A stretch of 64,000 bases of DNA, taken from assembly GCF_007827455.1 (NCBI RefSeq), contig NZ_VISM01000001.1, positions 806,001-870,000 on the forward strand. The letters run 5' to 3'. Each line of letters starts with the position of its first letter. Positions within the stretch are counted from its first letter, which is position 1. A program made the translations under genes and the position numbers. The stretch comes from Lutibacter sp. Hel_I_33_5 (lineage in GTDB: Bacteria; Bacteroidota; Bacteroidia; Flavobacteriales; Flavobacteriaceae). Positions 16,201 to 27,900 of this stretch are shown here, in pieces. The notes below the pieces were generated by a model. It saw nothing but the letters and a program-made list of their open reading frames with translations, searched no databases and was not told the origin of the DNA.

Positions 16201-18784
16201 AGATGTTTTTCAATGGGAAGTAAGTACAGATAATGGAACTAATTGGTCAACTATTAATGATAATGCTATTTATAACGGTTCAATCACAAAAGATTTACAA
16301 ATAACAAATATTCCGTTAACCTATAATAATTATCAATTTAGAGTTAAGCAAAATAGATCTGGAAATAGCTGTGAAAATACTTCTACAAGTATTGTACTGA
16401 CAGTAAACCCTTTACCAATTATAAAAGACAACTCTGTCATAATTAAGCAATGTATTGATACACAAAACTCAACATCAACTACATTAAATTTAACCTTATC
16501 ACAAATTAGTATCTCAGACAATCCAAATGGTACTTTTGAATATTATGAAGACCAAGCTGGAACTAATCTTATTGTGAACCCAACAAATTACGATGTTGTA
16601 TTTAATCAACCTAAAAATGTTTGGGTAAAAACTATTTCAGAATTTGGTTGTGCAGGTGTGTTAACAGAATTAATTATTAATGTTGCGCAAACTCCAAATA
16701 ACCCATATAGTAATATTTTCCCTCCGGAATGTGATGATTTTTTAGACACACAAGGAAATAATACTCCTGGAAATAATTCTGATATAGATCAAATTACAAA
16801 TTTTCCAAAGTCTTCTTTTGATGAAGCTATTATTGGAATTTCGGCACCTGCAAATACTACGTTATCATTTTATGAAAGTCAAAACGATAGAGATATTTCC
16901 TTAAACCCAATTAATATTTCTAATTATAGAAACAACATCTCAAAAATACGAGCTGATGGTGCATTAATAGACACATCAACAGGTATAAGGTTTCCTATTT
17001 ATTATAAAATTTTAAGTACTTTAAATAATGATTGTGAAGGATTTGGAGAATTTTTCTTACAAATAGATTCGGTACCAACAGCACAAAATGTATCTGATTT
17101 AGTATTATGTGATGATGCCACAGATGGCAGCAACATAAACGGATTTATGCAGTCATTTAATTTAGAAAGTCAAACCAGTACAATTTTAGGAAATCAAAAC
17201 AATCCAAATTTATCTGTTACTTATCATCTATCATCTGCAGATGCAAATTCTGGTTTAAATCTACAAACTTCTCCATTTACAAATACAGTAAAAGACAAAC
17301 AAACCGTCTATGTTAGAGTAACTAACACAAATGGTGGTTGTTTTACAGACCATACAAGTTTTGATGTAATTGTAAATCCTGTTCCTGTAGCAAATTTTGT
17401 TCCAAATCTAGAAATCTGTGATGATAATACAGATGGTTCTGCACGTAACGGATTTTCTCAATCTATCGATTTAACAAGTCGTACAGCAGGGATTTTAGGA
17501 AATCAAGATCCAACACAATTTGGCGTTAGTTATCATACTTCATTAGCAAATGCACAAGGAAATATTAATCCATTATTAAGTCCTTATTCAAATACTGTTG
17601 CTGATAGGCAAACAATATATGTACGTGTATTTAATCAAACAACACAATGTGCAAATGGAATTTCAAATTTTGATGTTATTATCAATAAAGAACCATTAGC
17701 AAATCCAGATAGTACATTATCTAATTTATCATTATGTGATAATGATAATGACGGAGATGATACAAATGGATTAATAGATACTATTGATTTAACAGTACAA
17801 ATTCCTACAATTCTTGGTACGACACAAGATGAAGATGTTTTTAATGTAACATTTCATTCAAATCAAACAGATGCTACTTCTGGTAGTAATCCTTTACCAT
17901 TATTTTACACAAACTCTACACCAACAGAAACAATTTTTGTTAGAATAGAAAACAAAGCTACTGGCTGTGTAAATGATGACTTAACATTTCAATTAATTAT
18001 TAATCCGTTACCAGATTTTCAAGTAACAACACCACAAATTGTATGTTTAAATAATCCACCGGTAAATTTAACAGTAGAAAACCCTAGAGCAATATATAAT
18101 TACAAATGGTCAAAAGTTTCTGACGGAACAACACTAAGTACTACAGACAATGTTGATGTTTTTTCTGGAGGAAGTTACAAAGTAATAGCTACAGATTTAG
18201 TTACAGGCTGTATTAGAGAACGAACTGTTGAAGTTACTGAATCTAATATTGCAGAAATAAAAGACGAAGACATTACTATTATTGATGATTCAGATAATAA
18301 TTCAATCAAAATAAATACGGGTAATCAAAATTTAGGAATAGGTTCATATGAATATGCCTTGATTGATGAAAGCGGAAATACCTATAGAAACTATCAATAC
18401 GATCCATTTTTCGATCAATTAGTTGGTGGAATTTACACCATTTTAGTTCGTGATAAAAATGGCTGTGATATTAACGGAGTTCCGGTAAAACTATCAATAT
18501 CAGTAGTTGAATTCCCTAAATTCTTTTCACCAAATAATGATGGTATAAATGATACCTGGGGAATTAAAGGAGCTAATTCCACTTTTTATCCAACAAGTAA
18601 AATTTATATTTTTAATCGATTTGGAAAAGCAGTTGCAGAAGTTCCTATTGATGGAAGAGGTTGGGATGGCACGTACAATGGAAAAACACTGCCTTCAGAC
18701 GATTATTGGTTTTCAATTATGTTAGTTGATAAATCTGGTAATGCAAGAGAGCGAAAAGGAAATTTTTCTTTACTAAGGAAATAG
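13262..18784 (+). CDS. Giant secreted protein, IgGFc-binding-like N-terminus, T9SS type B sorting domain
   Basis: A predicted cell-surface protein of 1840 residues. The signal peptide (about 1-22) is followed by a region to about residue 477 resembling the IgGFc-binding N-terminal domain (GALVSKGLSGLGK, ATEDNT, DKPIVVNTGS). Next come an Ig-like segment with paired Cys, thrombospondin-3-like Ca2+ motifs (near 558-585 and 763-910: DTDNDGI, DSDNDGI), another Ig-like segment, about five repeat modules (about 1050-1580) with CDD and a later Cys, and an Ig-like segment. The last 90 residues are a CHU_C / type B T9SS sorting domain (FFSPNNDGINDTW, IYIFNRFGK, GWDGTYNG). Likely an adhesin secreted by T9SS; the adhesin role is inference. 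A -7-like TATATTTG lies at 13225. Confidence 0.9.
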   Translation: MRSGIYFIILFCFFTISNIHAQLSTKHYIPPITGHQNDLPKETYIYISSPKNNVAFTVTPVGFPNKIFSGVVSNNSPFVYRIVEDGEDPSNPIAILDEDGDTQFTAPSNLSNTIIKDRGYIIEATDVIYVSIRFDAVSGYQAGALVSKGLSGLGKVFRVGAFVRQGVLGNGFLNFASIMATEDNTKVTFGDFSNSIAIVNHTGNTPIQTILQEGESYFIAVQAGVNSGDPNDIVGSLIESDKPIVVNTGSITGSFSTGTGGRDYGVDQIVDFNKVGNEYIFIRGNGGNSPIGDEWENVLLVAHIDKTEIFINNNQKIATINAGEYYVIEGDSYTNENLYVKTSQSVFAYQGIGGNPNSKANQGMFFVPPLSCENKGNVDNIAAIDKIGNTDFSGGITVVSEKGATILVNKQPINSFNTIGPTSVDGNTKYETYKVNGLTGNVSVESTGELYCAYFNRSGFATSGSFYSGFPSPPEINFNATVVTLGNCIPNVKLEALNTSAFDTFEWYYDSGNGFQPTGNITAKFTPTNPGNYKLRGVINCSNAVFESAIVPVSICPDDADNDLIIDNVDIDTDNDGILNCDESRGDVTINLTDINIPVLNFLDNSTDNSFVTTKIISNGTSTLTGDITGNFTTSIEPALNSDVSYELSFSKPSHIEYSQNTAITHTNVAGENFSLTITPNNKNITLIDPDNILLVDTNFDGVYESNINNYNATEIRFQINPTPKGTTPFKIAGNSIDKITFKHTLSNVSNASSFAGNIKLTCFAKDSDGDGIEDALDLDSDNDGIKDFDEFAGQKISLTGNDTNLDGLDDVFNNLTISDFDKDGIPDYLDVDSDNDGIYDSTEAGHNLDANLDGVIDNPIVGTNGLVNSLETTANSGILKTPTSDINGDNRINSVDLDADGDRCFDVIEAGFLDPNNDNIIGPSPVQVDANGKVINIPDGYTAPNLNYITIAPIDLNTPFENVTFCEASTSTITIDSTADVFQWEVSTDNGTNWSTINDNAIYNGSITKDLQITNIPLTYNNYQFRVKQNRSGNSCENTSTSIVLTVNPLPIIKDNSVIIKQCIDTQNSTSTTLNLTLSQISISDNPNGTFEYYEDQAGTNLIVNPTNYDVVFNQPKNVWVKTISEFGCAGVLTELIINVAQTPNNPYSNIFPPECDDFLDTQGNNTPGNNSDIDQITNFPKSSFDEAIIGISAPANTTLSFYESQNDRDISLNPINISNYRNNISKIRADGALIDTSTGIRFPIYYKILSTLNNDCEGFGEFFLQIDSVPTAQNVSDLVLCDDATDGSNINGFMQSFNLESQTSTILGNQNNPNLSVTYHLSSADANSGLNLQTSPFTNTVKDKQTVYVRVTNTNGGCFTDHTSFDVIVNPVPVANFVPNLEICDDNTDGSARNGFSQSIDLTSRTAGILGNQDPTQFGVSYHTSLANAQGNINPLLSPYSNTVADRQTIYVRVFNQTTQCANGISNFDVIINKEPLANPDSTLSNLSLCDNDNDGDDTNGLIDTIDLTVQIPTILGTTQDEDVFNVTFHSNQTDATSGSNPLPLFYTNSTPTETIFVRIENKATGCVNDDLTFQLIINPLPDFQVTTPQIVCLNNPPVNLTVENPRAIYNYKWSKVSDGTTLSTTDNVDVFSGGSYKVIATDLVTGCIRERTVEVTESNIAEIKDEDITIIDDSDNNSIKINTGNQNLGIGSYEYALIDESGNTYRNYQYDPFFDQLVGGIYTILVRDKNGCDINGVPVKLSISVVEFPKFFSPNNDGINDTWGIKGANSTFYPTSKIYIFNRFGKAVAEVPIDGRGWDGTYNGKTLPSDDYWFSIMLVDKSGNARERKGNFSLLRK

Positions 18785-18901
18785 TTTTAAAAAAAAGTAT
18801 ATATTTATGGACATTTTTAATACAAAAAATATGTAAAGCAATAAAAAAACATACGTACCCTTAATTAATAAAATAGATAGATAAATTACTCCCCTAAAGT
18901 A

Positions 18902-21900
18902 ATGAAGAATTATAATCCCCCTAGAATTATAATTTTCTTATTGTTGTGTATTTGCACTAATGCTGCTTTTTCACAATTAAGTAAGAAACATTATATACCG
19001 CCAATTACCAATGCAGAATTTGGTAATGCCAATCCCGAAGATCACTATTTGTATATTTCTACACCTAGTGCCAACAACATAACATATACCATAAAACTTC
19101 TTGGACAGCCACCTGCCTCAAATATTACAGGTACAATTTCTAATAGCACTCCACTTAGAGTTGATATAGGAACTGGTTACAGTCAATTGTTTCAACAGTC
19201 TAGCCAAACAAGCACAGTTACAAATAACAAAGGGTATATCATTGAAGCCCAAGAACCTATTTATGTTTCTGTTAGAGCAAGAGCTGGAGGAACTACTCAA
19301 GCTGGCGCATTAGTAAGTAAAGGTTTGTCTGGACTTGGAAAAACTTTTAGAGTTGGAAGCTATACCAATGAAAATCCGCAAACAAATTATTTGAATTTTG
19401 TTTCAGTAATGGCTACGGAAGATAATACCAATGTGGTGTTTTCTGATTTACCTGCTGGAATAAGCATTAAAAATTACGCTGGAACGTTACCTGTAAATGT
19501 TACTTTAAATGAAGGAGAAAGCTATATTGTAGCTACAAATAGTTCAGAAAGTGTAATCAATAGAGATGGTTTGGTTGGTGCTTTGGTAACTTCTGATAAT
19601 CCTATAGTTGTTAATGTTGGTTCTGCCAATGGAAGTTTTCATAATGGAACTGGTAGAGATTTTGGAATTGACCAAATTGTTGATATTTCTCAATTAGGTA
19701 AAGAATATGTATTTGTTAAGGGTGATGGTTTAGATGGTTGGGAAAATATTTTAATTGTTGCGCATACAGACAATACAAGTATTAGTATTAATGGTGCAGC
19801 GACCCCAACAACAACTATAAATGCAGGTGATTATTATTTAATTGAAGGAAATAACTTTAATGTAAATGGTAATATGTATGTAAAAACATCTGAAAATGTT
19901 TTTGCGTATCAGGGTATTGGAGCTACTACTAGTGAAGCAAATCAAGGAATGTTTTTAGTACCCGCCATAAGTTGTGAAAATAGAGGAAATGTAGATAATA
20001 TTCCATCTATAGATGTAATTGGTTCAACAAATTATGACGGTGGATTAAGCATTGTTACCAATGTAAATGAAACAGTTTCTATAAATGGACAAGACATTTC
20101 TAATTTTGCAGCACAAGGACCATTTAATGTTTCTGGAAAACCTAATTATGTAACGTATAAAGTAACTGGTTTAACTGGAAATATTTCTGTTGAAAGTACT
20201 GGTGAGTTATACTGTGCCTATTTTAATAGAAATGGTGTTGCAACTTCTGGAAGCTTTTATTCTGGGTTTCCATCACCACCAGAAATTAATTTTAATTCAG
20301 GTTTAGCAAGTAACTTAGATTGTATACCAAATATTACATTAGAAGCACAAAATATTGGTTTATTTGATAAACTAGAATGGTTTTATGATGATGGAACTGG
20401 GTTTGTACTTGTAGGCACAAACTCAAATACATATAAGCCAACCCAAGGTGGTATCTATAAATTAAGAGGAACCGTAACTTGCTCTAACAGAGAGTTTGAA
20501 TCACCAATTGTACCTGTAAGTGTTTGTCCTACAGATTATGACAATGATAACATAATCGATAATCTAGATGTAGATATTGATAATGACGGAATCTTAAATT
20601 GTGATGAATCCTTAGGGGATGCTACATTAAATTTCAACAATGTAAATCAGCCTTCATTAATTTTTCTAAGCGGAAATACGGATACTACTTTTGTAACCTC
20701 AACTACAAATAAAAACGGTATATCAACAGTTTCTGGAGATATTACAGGGAATTTCACAACTCAAATCCCTCCTTCTTTAAGTTCTGATGTAGATTATACC
20801 TTAACTTTTAACAAACCTTCTAGTGTAGAAATTATTCAAAACCCTTCAGTTAGTCATACTATAATAACTGGTGAAAATTTTTCATATAAAGTTGGATCAA
20901 ATTCAAAAAACATCACATTAATAGATCCAGATAACATTTTATTAGTGGATACAAATTTTGACGGTGCTTATGAAACTGGTGTAACCAATTATTCTGCTGT
21001 AGAAATTCGGTTTGTATTCAATCCAACACCAAACGGAACTACTCCTTTTAAATTTGTTAGTACTAATATTGACAATTTAACATTTAAACATCAACAGAGT
21101 AATTTTGGTGCTACAACAGAATTTGCAAGTAATATTAAACTTAAATGTTTTGCAAAAGACACTGATAATGATGGAATTGAAGATGCTTATGATTTAGATG
21201 CTGATAATGACGGAATTCCAGATTTAATTGAGCATACAGGAAATATTATTACTCTTTCAGGAAATGATGATAATTCTGATGGGTTAGATAACATTTTTAA
21301 CTCGCTAACTATTGCAGATACTGATAATGATGGCGTAAAAGATTATCTTGATTTGGATGCTGATAACGATGGAATTTATGATGTTTTCGAAGCTAATCAC
21401 AACTTACCAGATACAAATTTAGATGGTATAATTGATAATGCAACAAATCTTGTAGGTATAAATGGTCTAGTAAATAATTTAGAAACCAATACAGATAACG
21501 GAATTTTAAATTATTCTGTAAATGATACAGATAGTGATAACAAAATTAATGCTGCCGAATTAGATAGCGACAACGATGGTTGTTTTGATGTGATTGAAGC
21601 TGGTTTTATTGATAATGATTCCGATAATTATATTGGACAATTTCCTTTAACAACAAATAGTAATGGTATTGTTACAAACGCAACTGATGGATATACTATT
21701 CCTAGTACAAATTACATCAATTTTGCGCCAATCACTATAAATACAGCATTTGTTGATGTTACTTTTTGTGAAGGAACTAATCCAGTAATTACTATAGATA
21801 CAACGGCGGATTCCTATCAATGGGAAGTAAGTCCAGATAATGGAACTACTTGGTCTTCCATCACTAATAATTCTACCTATCTAGGCGCAACAACGGCCTC

Positions 21901-24900
21901 ATTACAAATAAGTAATTTATCATTATCATTAAATAATTATAAATATAGAGTAATACAAGAAAGAACAGGAAATAGCTGTAATGAAACCTCTAATGTCATT
22001 TCTTTATATGTAAACCCCTTACCTACCATTACTAATGAGGTTACATTAAAAGAATGTGATACAGATGTAGATGGACAAACAAGTTTTAATCTTTTTGATG
22101 CCTCAATATTAATTTCCACAAATTATGTAAATGAAACTTTTATCTTCTATCCTACCCTAGTTGATGCGCAAGCCAATACAAATGCATTAACTCAAGTAGA
22201 ATCTTCAAATTTTATTAGCGCAAATGACAAAAAAGTTTGGGTACGAGCTATTTCTAATAAAGGTTGTTTTAGAATTGCACAAATTAACTTAACGGTATCG
22301 GTAACAAATATTCCAAATACATTCTCTAGAACGTTTACTGCCTGTGACGATTTTTTAGATACAAATGGAAATAATAACAGCAACAATAGTGATGCAGATG
22401 GAATTTCGAGCTTTAATTTTAGTAGTGTTACACAGGAAATTATCACGAGTTTAGGAGTAAGTTCAGATCAGATTACTATAGAATATTTTCAAAATTTTGC
22501 CAACGCAACTTTAGAGCAAAATAAAATTACTGATATTAATACTTATAGAAATAGTAGTTCTCCAGGAACACAAAACATTTATGTGAGAGTAAATAGTAAA
22601 TTAGATGCTACTTGCTTTTATATTGGACATCATATTACTTTAAATGTTACTACTATTCCAGTTGCACAACAAGTTAATAATATTGAATTATGTGATGATT
22701 TAACCGATGGTAATGCTAATAATGGAATTGTACAATCATTTAATTTAGAATCTAAAACAGCAATAATATTAGGAGGTCAAAACCCTAATCAAATTAATGT
22801 AACCTATCATCAATCAAAATCTGATGCAACTTTAGGTGTAAATGCGTTAACATCACCCTATACAAATATTGTAAACTATCAACAAACAATTTATGTTAGA
22901 GCAACAAATACAACTACAAATTGTTTTAATGACAAAACAACGTTTAATCTTATTGTAACACCAGTACCCGTTGCAAATCCTGTTAATACGATTGAAGTTT
23001 GTGATACTAATACTGATGGATTTGTAGATTCAATTAACTTAGATAGTCAAACAAATACAATACTTGGTAATCAAAGTCCAACAAACCATACAGTAACCTA
23101 TCATTTAACTCAAAATGATGCAGATGTTGGAACTAACCAATTAAGTTCTCCATTTACTAATACTATAAAAGATTTGCAAACTATTTATGTGAGAGTCAGA
23201 AATAACACAACCAATTGTCACACAAGTACTACTACATTTAATGTGGACGTAAAGCCTTTACCAATTGCAAATCCTGTAAGTAATATAGAACTTTGCGATA
23301 CCGATACTGATGGTTTTGTGGACACTTTTAACTTAGAAAGTCAAACAAATACAATCTTAGGAAATCAAAATATTAATAATTTTACAGTTACATATCATGC
23401 CAATCCTTTAGATTCAAATACAGGGAGTAACTCATTAAGCTCCCCTTTTACCAATACCATTAAAGATCAACAAAGTATATATGTTAGGATTAAAAATAAT
23501 ACTACAAATTGTGCTATCGCTACTACTTCTTTTAATGTAATTGTAAACCCTTTACCAGTATTAAGTACTATAAATAATATAGAGGTTTGTGATGATAATA
23601 AGGATGGATTTGTGGACGTTTTTAATTTAGAAAGTCAAACTCCAATTTTACTGAGTGGACAAAACGCAGCTAATTTTACGGTTACTTATCATTTAAGTAC
23701 ATCGAATGCAAATACTGGTACAAATGCACTAAGTTCTCCGTTTAAAAACTTGATAAAAGACAGACAAACCATCTATGCTCGAGTTACAAATAAACTAAAC
23801 AATTGTTTTAGTAATGTTACCAGTTTTGATATTATTGTGAATCCTCTACCTATTGTAAATCAATTGAATGACATAGAAATATGTGATAATAATACCGACG
23901 GATTTGTTGATTCTTTTAATTTAGAAAGTCAGACAACTATATTGCTTGGTAGCCAAGATCCAAATAAATTTACGGTTACCTATCATTTAACTCAGAATGA
24001 TGCAGATATAGGAAATAATCAGCTTAGTTCTCCTTTTACCAATACTACAAAAGATAAGCAACCTATTTATGTTAGGATTAGAAATAATACAACGAATTGC
24101 TTTACAAGCTCCACTACCTTTAATGTAGTTGTAAAACCATTACCAATTGCAAACTCTGTTGGCAATATTGAACTTTGTGATACAGATATTGATGGTTTTG
24201 TGGACGCTTTTAATTTAGAAAGCCAAACAAATACCATCTTAGGAAATCAAGATCCAAATAACTTCACGGTTACGTATCACCTTAATTTTCAAGATGCAGA
24301 TACTGGAAATAATTCTTTGAGTTCTCCTTTTACCAATACTACTAAAGACCAACAAACCATATATGTTAGAGTAAAAAACAACACCTCTAACTGTGTTATT
24401 GCTACCACTTCTTTTAATGTAATTGTAAACCCTTTACCAGTATTAAGCACTATAAATAACATTGAGGTTTGTGATGATGATACAGATGGATTTGTGGACG
24501 TTTTTAATTTAGAAAGTCAAACTCCAATATTGCTGAGTGGACAAAACGCTTCTAATTTTACGGTTACTTATCATTTAAGTCAATCTAATGCTAATACAGG
24601 TACAAATGCACTAAGTTCTCCGTTTAAAAACTTGATAAAAGACAGACAAACAATCTATGCTCGAGTTACAAATAAGTTGAACAACTGTTTTAATAATGTT
24701 ACCAGCTTTGATATTATTGTGAATCCTCTACCTATTGTAAATCAATTGAATGACATAGAAATATGTGATAATAATACCGATGGATTTGTTGATTCTTTTA
24801 ATTTAGAAAGTCAGACAACTATATTACTTGGCAGTCAAGACCCAAATAACTTTACGGTTACCTATCATTTAACTCAGAATGATGCAGATATAGGAAATAA

Positions 24901-27900
24901 TCAATTGAACTCTCCTTTTACCAATACTACAAAAGACAAGCAACCAATTTATGTTAGGATTAGAAATAATACTACGAATTGTATTACAAGTTCTTCTACT
25001 TTTAATGTGATTGTAAAACCATTACCTGTTATTAATGAAAATGTCGATTTAATGGCATGTGATATTGATGTAGACGGTACAACTGGTTTTAATTTATTGA
25101 ATGCAATTCCTTTAATATCAACTAATTTTATAAATGAAGAATTTAAATTCTATACCTCTTTTACAGATTTACAATTAGATAATAATGTACTTACACAACA
25201 AGAGATCGCAAATTATAATGCAACAAATACAGCTAAAGTTTGGGTAAAAGTTATTTCTTCTACAGGATGTTTTAACATCGCTCAAATTAATTTAATTGTT
25301 TCTGTTACTAACATTCCATCAAGCTTTTCTAGAACGTTTACTATGTGCGATGATTATTTAGACAGTAATGGTGACGACAATCAAAATAACAATGACAATG
25401 ACGGAATTTCAACATTTAACTTTAGATCAGTTCAACAAGAATTATTAGGGATTTTAGGAGGAAACCAAAATCAGGTAGTTATTCAATATTATAAAAATCA
25501 AGAAGACGCCCAGAATCAACAAAATGCAATTATAGATATTTCAAATTATAGAAATAGTAGCGCACCAATGTTACAAAATATTTTTACAAGAGTAAATAGT
25601 ACAATTGATTCTAGTTGCTTTTATATCGGAAGTCATATTACCTTAGAAGTTAACAACATACCTTCTGCTAAAACGCTACCAAACTTAGAAATTTGCGATA
25701 ATTTAAACGATGGAAATGCAATTAATGGTATTGTGCAATCTATAGATTTAGAAAGTTTATCTACAACTATTTTAGGTACACAAAACCCAACCGATTTTAA
25801 AGTTACTTATCACTTATCTCCTATTGATGCAAAAGCTGGATTTAACGCAATAACATCACCTTTTACGAACACCATTAAAGATCAACAAAAAATATTTGTT
25901 AGAGTGACCAATAATAAAACAGGATGTTTTAACAATCACACTTCCTTCGATATTATAGTAAATCCAATTCCAATTGCTTTTGCAACAGAAGATATTATTA
26001 TTTGTGATGATGATTTTGATGGATTAATTAGAGATATTGATTTAGAACAACAGACTCCAATAATTTTAGGAACACAAAATACAGCAAATTTAAGTGTAAC
26101 TTATCATGTTTCACCATCAGACGCAGCTTCCGGAGAAAATCCTTTGAAGTCACCTTTCTCTTTAACAAAAAAGAATCAGCAAACAATATTTATTAGAGTT
26201 TCAAATAATGCAACTGGTTGTTTTACTAACGAAACATCATTTAAAGTGATTGTTAACCCCTTACCTGTTTTATCAGAAGATGTTAAATTAACTCAGTGTG
26301 ATATCGATATTGATGGAATTGCAATATTTAATTTACAAGAAGCATTACCTATGCTTTCTAAAAAATATACAATAGAAAAGTTCACATTTCATTCGACAAA
26401 AAATGATGCTGACAATAACTTAAATGCCTTTTCTTTACCAAAAACGTTGTTATATGTTGGTAAAAATAATGAAGAAATTTGGGTACGAGCAGCTTCAGAA
26501 TTTAACTGTATTAGTAGTACTAAAATAACCTTAAAAGTATCGGTTACTAATATTCCAAATACCTATTTAAAAACGTTTTCAGAATGTGATGATTTCGATG
26601 ATGAACAAAAAAACAATTCCAATAATGACGGAATTACATTTTTTAATTTTAGTAGTACAACTCAAGAAATAACAACACTTCTCAATGTTTCTACAGAAGA
26701 TATAACTATTAAATATTATAGAAATTATACCGATGCAGAAACTGATAAAAACCATATTATTAACCCAAGTAGTTATAGAAATATAGGCTATCCCAATACT
26801 CAGAATATTTATGTGAGAGTTACCAATACTAGTAATAACTCTTGTATATATTTTGGACACCACATTACCTTAAAAGTAAACCCTTCTCCAACTGCACAAC
26901 CTGTTCAAAATTTAGAAGTTTGTGATAATTTAAGCGATATAGATGCCACAAATGGTGTTGTTCAAAATTTTGATTTAGAAAGCCAAACAAGTAATGTTTT
27001 AGGTAATTTAAACGCAAGTGATTTTACTGTAACCTATCATATTTCAGAATTACATGCTAATGAAGGAGTAAAACCATTAATATCTCCTTATACAAATGCA
27101 AATAGAGATAGACAGACTATTTATGTAAGAGTGACCAATAAATTAACTGGATGCTTTTCTAGTAATACTAATTTTGATTTAATAGTAAATCCATTACCTA
27201 TTTCAAATTTTGTAGAAGATTTACAAGTTTGTGATGATGATTTTGACGGTTTTGCATATAACATTAATTTAAGATTACAAACTGCCACAATCTTAGGAAG
27301 TCAAAGTTCAAATAAAATATCGGTACGTTATTTTTTAAGTAAAAAAGATGCCAAAAACAATGAAAATCCAATTTTAAAGGCTTTTGATAATACGATAGCG
27401 CATCGACAAACCATTTATGTTAGCGTTACAAACTTACAAACTCAATGTAGAGCAGAAATTAAAGATTTTGATGTTATCATCAATAAAAAACCAAGAATCA
27501 ACTACTTAGAAGAAATCTCCACTTTAGTATTATGTGATGATGCTTTTGATGGAGACCCAAGAAATAGACTAGTTCAGAATATCGATTTATCTGTTCAATT
27601 ACCAGAATTATTAGCAGGCAATCAAAATATAGAAGATTACAATATAACTTTCTATACCAATGCCGATGATGCATTTACAGGTTTAAATCCATTAGAAACA
27701 GCATATGCAAACTCAAAACCACAAGAAACAATTTATGCAAGAATTCAACATAAAATAACAGGTTGTTTTAACAGCAACGCTTCTTTTAGATTGATTGTTT
27801 ATCCCTTACCAGAATTAGAAGTTGAAACACCACAAGTTCTTTGTTTAAACAACCCTATCACGAATCTTAGAGTAGTAAACCCAACAGAACAATATTCTTA

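Larger units (their letters stand above)
22020..27800 (+). repeat. Array of about 19 tandem protein-coding modules
   Basis: Modules of about 300 bp lie in three blocks. Each block opens with the same two variant modules: the first with a CD..DVDG/DIDG start, the second with an FSRTFT.CDD-like start. Canonical modules follow: eight in block one (22020-25020), two in block two (25020-26265) and two plus a terminal one in block three (26265-27800). The smaller paralogue has one such block (16411-18010). Confidence 0.85.

Noticed and set aside
26579..26863. Minus-strand open frame inside the giant gene
   Set aside because: Shadow of the repeat modules; Ile-rich composition is what the antisense of Asn/Asp-rich coding gives.
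22020..27800. CRISPR array or satellite repeat
   Set aside because: Repeats are about 300 bp, in frame, and diverged like protein modules; there are no short identical repeats with unique spacers.
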